Of a stretch of DNA of 9,005 nucleotides, positions 5,518 through 9,005 are shown one piece after another (position 1 is the first letter of the stretch; each line of letters opens with the position of its first letter). The translations under genes were made by a program, and so were the position numbers. This DNA is from DATFIX01 sp047617305. GTDB taxonomy: Archaea; Halobacteriota; Halobacteria; Halobacteriales; Natrialbaceae. The notes under the pieces are model-generated. The model was not told the origin of the DNA. It worked only from the letters and a program-made list of their open reading frames with translations, and did no database searches. Location: NCBI GenBank assembly GCA_047617305.1, contig JBLGCL010000118.1:1-9005 (forward strand), written 5' to 3'.

Positions 5518-6942
5518 GTGGTTCTCCAATCCATTCGGCAGCGAGTCTCGACCGGTCTGCTCGCGCTCGTCGTCTTACTCCTGGTACTGTCGAGTGGTTC
5601 GTTGACGCTCTCCTACGAAACGCCCCAACTCGAGGCAAAGCAGATCGAATCGCCGGCGAACGGGACGACGATCGTGGCCACGCAGGGGTGGAACGCCGGC
5701 GGGTATTCGCTCTCCAACCGTCCCGCCCGCCTCGTTGCCCTCGGGTCGCGGGGTACCGTCGAATGGATACATGATGGCCCGGACGACCGGCGGAACTGGT
5801 TCTACGACGTCGACCCGCTCCCCAACGGAAACCTGCTCGTCGTCAATCCCGTCTCCGGGTCGACGGTGGTCTACGAGTACGACCCGGAGACCGGCGACCG
5901 CGTCTGGACCGAACGGTTCGACCTCCCGGACGTCCACGACGTCGACCTGATCGACGGCGACGAACTCCTCGTCGCGGGCATCAACTACGACGATGACCGG
6001 CGCAGTCGGGACCGGGTATTCGTCTACAACCGCACCCGGGACGAAGTGACCTGGGAGTGGTACTTCAAGAACCATTATCCCGACGACGCCGGTTCGGGCG
6101 TCACCGCTGGGGACTGGACGCACGTCAACGACGTCGACCGGGTTCGCGAGGGCGAATTTCTCGTCTCGGTGCGCAACTTCGACCAGGTGATCGTGGTCAA
6201 CCGCTCGACGAAGGCGATCGACCTTCGGCTTGGCCACGACGGGGATCACGGAACGCTCTACGAACAGCACAATCCTCAGTATCTCGAGAGCGAGAACGGC
6301 ACGCCCACCATCCTCGTCGCGGACTCCGAGAACGACCGCGTCGTCGAGTACGAGCGGGTCGGGGGCCCGCCGGGCGAGGGCGAGTGGGAACGCACCTGGA
6401 CGCTCACCGGGGACCTGAACTGGCCCCGAGACGCCGATCGACTGCCGAACGGGAATACGCTGATCGTCGACTCGATGAACCACCGCGTGATCGAGGTGAC
6501 CCCGACGGGGAAGGTGGTCTGGGAGGCGTCCGTCCCGTGGGCGACCTACGACGCCGAGCGAGTCCCGTACGGCGACGAGGGGCAGGCGGTCTACGAGGAT
6601 CCGAGCGACGCGCCGACCATGCGCGATATCGGCGCCCAGGGCGCATACGAACTCCAGGGGGGCGCCGAGACCGGGGTGTTCGGCCTGCCGCCGATCCCGA
6701 CCGTCGTGGCAGGGGCCGTCGCCGGAACGCCACTGGTGGGACCCCTGGAGTGGGTCGCGATGCGATGGCACCACGTCGCGCCGTGGTTCACGCCCACCTG
6801 GATGCCGACCTGGGCCGCCTCGCTGCTGGTCGTGGTCGGCGTGATCCTCGCGGTCTCCGGGCTGCGGGTTCTCGGCAGGCGGCTCTACCGCAGCGAGCGC
6901 CTGCGTCGCGGACTCGACGCGATCCGTGACGACCGCCCGTGA
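5518..6942 (+). CDS. Membrane-anchored arylsulfotransferase (ASST)-family beta-propeller protein
   Basis: A 474-residue protein with a probable N-terminal signal anchor (residues 12-31, STGLLALVVLLLVLSSGSLT). An outward-facing propeller follows, and one C-terminal helix (about 430-452, PTWAASLLVVVGVILAVSGL) leads into a basic tail RRLYRSERLRRG, probably cytoplasmic. Propeller-type repeats recur: DVDPLPNGNLLVV, DVDLIDGDELLVA, HVNDVDRVREGEFLVS, PTILVADSENDRVVEY and PRDADRLPNGNTLIVDSMNHRVIEV. This is the pattern of arylsulfotransferase families, in which central-pocket His and Arg residues act in sulfuryl transfer between phenols. His140, His202, His251 and Arg304 occupy equivalent blade-start positions here. 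Catalysis and substrate are unproven. GTG 5518 is chosen from promoter spacing and because the hydrophobic helix then starts near the N-terminus. The frame stays open upstream to 5092, but that part is antiparallel to no family and is Arg-rich. Confidence 0.8.
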   Translation: MVLQSIRQRVSTGLLALVVLLLVLSSGSLTLSYETPQLEAKQIESPANGTTIVATQGWNAGGYSLSNRPARLVALGSRGTVEWIHDGPDDRRNWFYDVDPLPNGNLLVVNPVSGSTVVYEYDPETGDRVWTERFDLPDVHDVDLIDGDELLVAGINYDDDRRSRDRVFVYNRTRDEVTWEWYFKNHYPDDAGSGVTAGDWTHVNDVDRVREGEFLVSVRNFDQVIVVNRSTKAIDLRLGHDGDHGTLYEQHNPQYLESENGTPTILVADSENDRVVEYERVGGPPGEGEWERTWTLTGDLNWPRDADRLPNGNTLIVDSMNHRVIEVTPTGKVVWEASVPWATYDAERVPYGDEGQAVYEDPSDAPTMRDIGAQGAYELQGGAETGVFGLPPIPTVVAGAVAGTPLVGPLEWVAMRWHHVAPWFTPTWMPTWAASLLVVVGVILAVSGLRVLGRRLYRSERLRRGLDAIRDDRP

Positions 6943-7010
6943 GCGGAGTTCGGGAACCGGGGACCACTCGGCGTCGAGCCGTGGCCGGAGCCCGGCCGCT
7001 TCCCAAACCG

Positions 7011-7016
7011 TTTTCG
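7011..7016 (+). promoter_or_regulatory. TATA-like element for the amidohydrolase gene
   Basis: TTTTCG lies 24-29 nt before ATG 7040 in otherwise GC-rich DNA and is preceded by AAACC (7005-7009), a plausible BRE region. No Shine-Dalgarno sequence precedes the ATG, so a leaderless transcript starting at or near 7040 fits. The element is a weak match to the TATA consensus. Confidence 0.45.
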
Positions 7017-7039
7017 CGCTCGCCCGCCCCATCCCGGAC

Positions 7040-8593
7040 ATGACCGCCGCCGCCGACCTCGTGCTGAAAAACGCCGAGGTACACACGCTCGCGGAACCGG
7101 ACGAGACCGCCGAAGCCCTGGCGATCCGGGACGGCAGGATCGTCCGTGTCGACAAGGACTACGAGATGGACTTCCTCGTCGGGATCGACACCGACGTGAT
7201 CGACCTCGACGGCCGCGTCGTGATCCCGGGGTTCATCGACGCCCACACCCACATGGAGAGCTTCGGCCAGTACCTCGTCCACGCCGACCTCTCGGACGCC
7301 GGGTCGCTCGACGAGACGCTCACGACGCTCCGCGAGGAAGCCGAAACCGGGGGCGACGACCGCGAGTGGGTCTTCGGCTTCGGCTGGGACGAGAGCGACT
7401 GGCCGGAGAACCGGTACCTGCGCAAGGAGGACCTCGATCGAATCAGCGACGAGCGCCCGGTCGCCGCGATCCGGGTGGACATGCACCTGGCCGCGCTGAA
7501 CTCGGTCGCCCTGGAACGGCTCCGGGGCGAGATGCCCGACGCCGACGTCCGGACGGAGGACGGCGAGCCGACCGGCGTCGTCGTCGAGGACGCCGTCGAC
7601 CCGGTCCGGGACGCCGTCGCGTCCGACCCCGGCGAGACCCGGGAACTCCTCACCGCCGCCCGGGACGAGGCGCACGAACTCGGCGTCACGGGCGTCCACG
7701 AGAAGGTGCGGGACTCCCACGCGCCGCGGGTGTATCGCGAACTCGACCGCGAGGACGAACTCGGCCTGCGCGTGCGGATCGACTACTGGAGCGACCACCT
7801 CGACGCCGCCCTCGAAACCGGCCTCAGGACGAACCACGGCAGCGGGATGGTCCGGGTCGGTGGCATCAAGAGCTTCACCGACGGGAGCCTCGGCGGGCGA
7901 ACCGCCAAGCTCTCCGAGCCCTACGCCGACGACCCCGAGGAGACCGGGCAGTGGGTCGTCGAACCCGACGAACTCCGGGCCCTCGTCGAGCGGGCCGACC
8001 GCGAGGGGTTCCAGCTCACGGTCCACGCCATCGGCGACGGGGCGACCCGCGAGACCGTCGCCGCCTTCGAGACGTGCGACGATCCCGGCGGCGCCCGCCA
8101 TCGCGTGGAACACGCCGAACTCGTCGACCAGGACGTCCTGGACCGCATGGCCGACGCGGGCATCGTCGCCTCCTGTCAGCCGAACTTCCTCAAGTGGGCG
8201 GGCGAGGAGGGCCTCTACCAGGACCGCCTGGGCCAGGAGCGCCGCCGCCGGTCGAACGCCTTCCGCGAACTCCTCGACGCCGGCGTCCCGCTCGCGTTCG
8301 GGAGCGACTGCATGCCGCTGGATCCCCTGCTCGGCGTCCACCACGCCGTCAACGCGCCCGACGACCGCCAGCAGCTTTCGGTGACCGAGGCGATCCGCGC
8401 GTACACCAGGGGCAGCGCCTACGCGGCCTTCGACGAGGACCGCCTCGGGACGATCGAGGAGGGGAAGCTGGCGGACCTCGTGGCTCTTGAACGGTCGCCC
8501 TGGGAGCATCCGGACGCCATCGGGGACATCGACGTGACGCTGACGGTCGTCGGGGGCGAGGTCGTCTACGACGCCCGGCCGCAGGGCTGGTGA
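7040..8593 (+). CDS. YtcJ-like metal-dependent amidohydrolase (amidohydrolase 3 family)
   Basis: A 517-residue cytosolic TIM-barrel hydrolase of usual family length. The N-terminal composite beta-sandwich part reads LVLKNAEVHTLAEP and LAIRDGRIVRV, followed by VIPGFIDAHTHM with the metal-binding pair His69/His71. Further expected active-site residues are Lys277 in GGIKSFTDGSLGGRTA, His329 in VHAIGDGA, His358 in HRVEHAEL and Asp423 in FGSDCMPLDPL. The C-terminal AYTRGSAYAAFDEDRLGTIEEGKLADLVAL is the standard end of the superfamily. Members cleave amide or related C-N bonds (for example N-substituted formamides), but the substrate is not predictable here. All catalytic blocks are intact. ATG 7040 is chosen because the sandwich domain begins directly after it and a TATA-like element lies 24-29 nt upstream. 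The frame stays open further upstream, into the end of the preceding gene, without homology. Confidence 0.92.
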   Translation: MTAAADLVLKNAEVHTLAEPDETAEALAIRDGRIVRVDKDYEMDFLVGIDTDVIDLDGRVVIPGFIDAHTHMESFGQYLVHADLSDAGSLDETLTTLREEAETGGDDREWVFGFGWDESDWPENRYLRKEDLDRISDERPVAAIRVDMHLAALNSVALERLRGEMPDADVRTEDGEPTGVVVEDAVDPVRDAVASDPGETRELLTAARDEAHELGVTGVHEKVRDSHAPRVYRELDREDELGLRVRIDYWSDHLDAALETGLRTNHGSGMVRVGGIKSFTDGSLGGRTAKLSEPYADDPEETGQWVVEPDELRALVERADREGFQLTVHAIGDGATRETVAAFETCDDPGGARHRVEHAELVDQDVLDRMADAGIVASCQPNFLKWAGEEGLYQDRLGQERRRRSNAFRELLDAGVPLAFGSDCMPLDPLLGVHHAVNAPDDRQQLSVTEAIRAYTRGSAYAAFDEDRLGTIEEGKLADLVALERSPWEHPDAIGDIDVTLTVVGGEVVYDARPQGW

Positions 8594-8610
8594 GGCGATC
8601 GGTCGGAGCG

Positions 8611-9005
8611 TCAGAGCTTCCCCGTGTCCCGCGCCTGTTCGGCCCGCCGGTCCAGCTGGTCGAGCCGGCGGTCGATCGCCCGTTCGAGGTCGTCCGGCAG
8701 GTCCGCGCCGGCGTCGGCGAGGCGGTCCGCAACGCGGCCGAGCCGGTTCCGGACGGCTTCGAGACTCCGGTCCGCCGGCCCCCGTTCGCCGGCAGCCGCC
8801 CGCTCGGCCGCATTACGGGCGGCCTGGGCCACGGCCTCCAGTGCCCGGGCGAGCCCCCGGACAGCGTTCTCCCGGCCGCCATCGCCGGCGCCCTGGCCGC
8901 CCGCAGCGTCGTCATCGTCGCCGGCCTCGTCGCCGTCGGCCTGCACGAGCGCCTCGACGTCGGCGGCGGTCTCCCCGGCCACGCTGGCGAGGTACCCGGC
9001 GAGCG
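8611..9005 (-). CDS. C-terminal part of an Ala/Asp-rich helical protein of unknown function (5' end outside window)
   Basis: The frame runs on the - strand from the window edge to TGA (complement of 8611-8613). A GTG exists at 8982, but the frame stays open before it and encodes a hydrophobic-aromatic stretch (LAGYLASVAGE), so the gene probably begins outside the window. The visible part has an acidic low-complexity linker (DEAGDDDDAAGGQGAGDGG), then Ala-rich helix LARALEAVAQAARNAAERAAAG. A heptad-like Leu/Ala/Arg stretch to the C-terminus follows (RNRLGRVADRLADAG, DLERAIDRRLDQLDRR), likely a coiled coil. No enzymatic motif is seen and I do not recognise the family. It converges with the amidohydrolase gene at a gap of only 17 bp with no T-rich terminator visible. 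Confidence 0.65.
   Translation of the reverse strand, partial: LAGYLASVAGETAADVEALVQADGDEAGDDDDAAGGQGAGDGGRENAVRGLARALEAVAQAARNAAERAAAGERGPADRSLEAVRNRLGRVADRLADAGADLPDDLERAIDRRLDQLDRRAEQARDTGKL

Noticed and set aside
5575..7155. Open - strand frame antisense to the arylsulfotransferase-like gene
   Set aside because: Its composition reflects the complementary strand of the sense gene. It runs across the promoter into the amidohydrolase gene without any motif.
6788..8509. Open - strand frame antisense to the amidohydrolase
   Set aside because: It is opposite a complete amidohydrolase with all active-site blocks, and its Val/Gly/Asp-rich product is typical of antisense shadows.
8594..8610. Possible terminator between the convergent amidohydrolase and helical-protein genes
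   Set aside because: The 17-bp gap has no T-run and no stable hairpin that I can see.
1..9005. CRISPR array, mobile element ends, tRNA or rRNA genes
   Set aside because: I found no regularly spaced direct repeats, no terminal inverted repeats beside a transposase, and no cloverleaf or rRNA-like segment.

Overview
This window is high-GC DNA from an extremely halophilic archaeon (class Halobacteria). The predicted proteins are rich in Asp and Glu and poor in Lys, and there are several small cysteine-rich zinc-type proteins. Most genes have no Shine-Dalgarno site, with an AT-rich element about 25-30 nt before the start codon, as expected for leaderless archaeal transcripts. The window looks chromosomal. 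I see no RNA gene, transposase, integrase, CRISPR array or long repeat. I cannot name the species.

Left part (1-1553, + strand): a co-directional unit. It holds the 3' end of a cysteine-rich gene of unknown function, then a class I SAM-dependent methyltransferase joined to it by an ATGA overlap, then a 101-residue protein with two zinc-ribbon-like cysteine sets. It converges with the next block.

Centre-left (1568-4729, - strand): an ABC exporter of the NatA/CcmA/DrrA type, with the ATPase gene overlapping its 12-TM permease gene by ATGA. The exporter has its own probable leaderless promoter carrying a perfect 6+6 dyad. Upstream of it on the same strand is a thioredoxin-fold-like protein without any cysteine.

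Centre (4730-5407, + strand): a divergent intergenic region leads to a 54-residue five-cysteine protein resembling DUF1540. After it comes the N-terminal 40 % or so of a DUF2071 (YqjF-like) gene, truncated and probably a pseudogene, which still has a good Shine-Dalgarno site.

Right part (5518-9005): a membrane-anchored arylsulfotransferase-family beta-propeller protein with a probable leaderless GTG start, then a YtcJ-type metal-dependent amidohydrolase with its own promoter. Convergent to it is the 3' end of an Ala/Asp-rich coiled-coil-like protein that runs off the window.

Apart from the two overlapping gene pairs, the genes look like independent units of general haloarchaeal metabolism and transport. 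I do not see a convincing new multi-gene system. The most useful observations are the truncated DUF2071 gene, two promoter-overlapping dyads, the cysteine-free thioredoxin-like protein, and the arylsulfotransferase gene, whose reading frame stays open far upstream of its real start.
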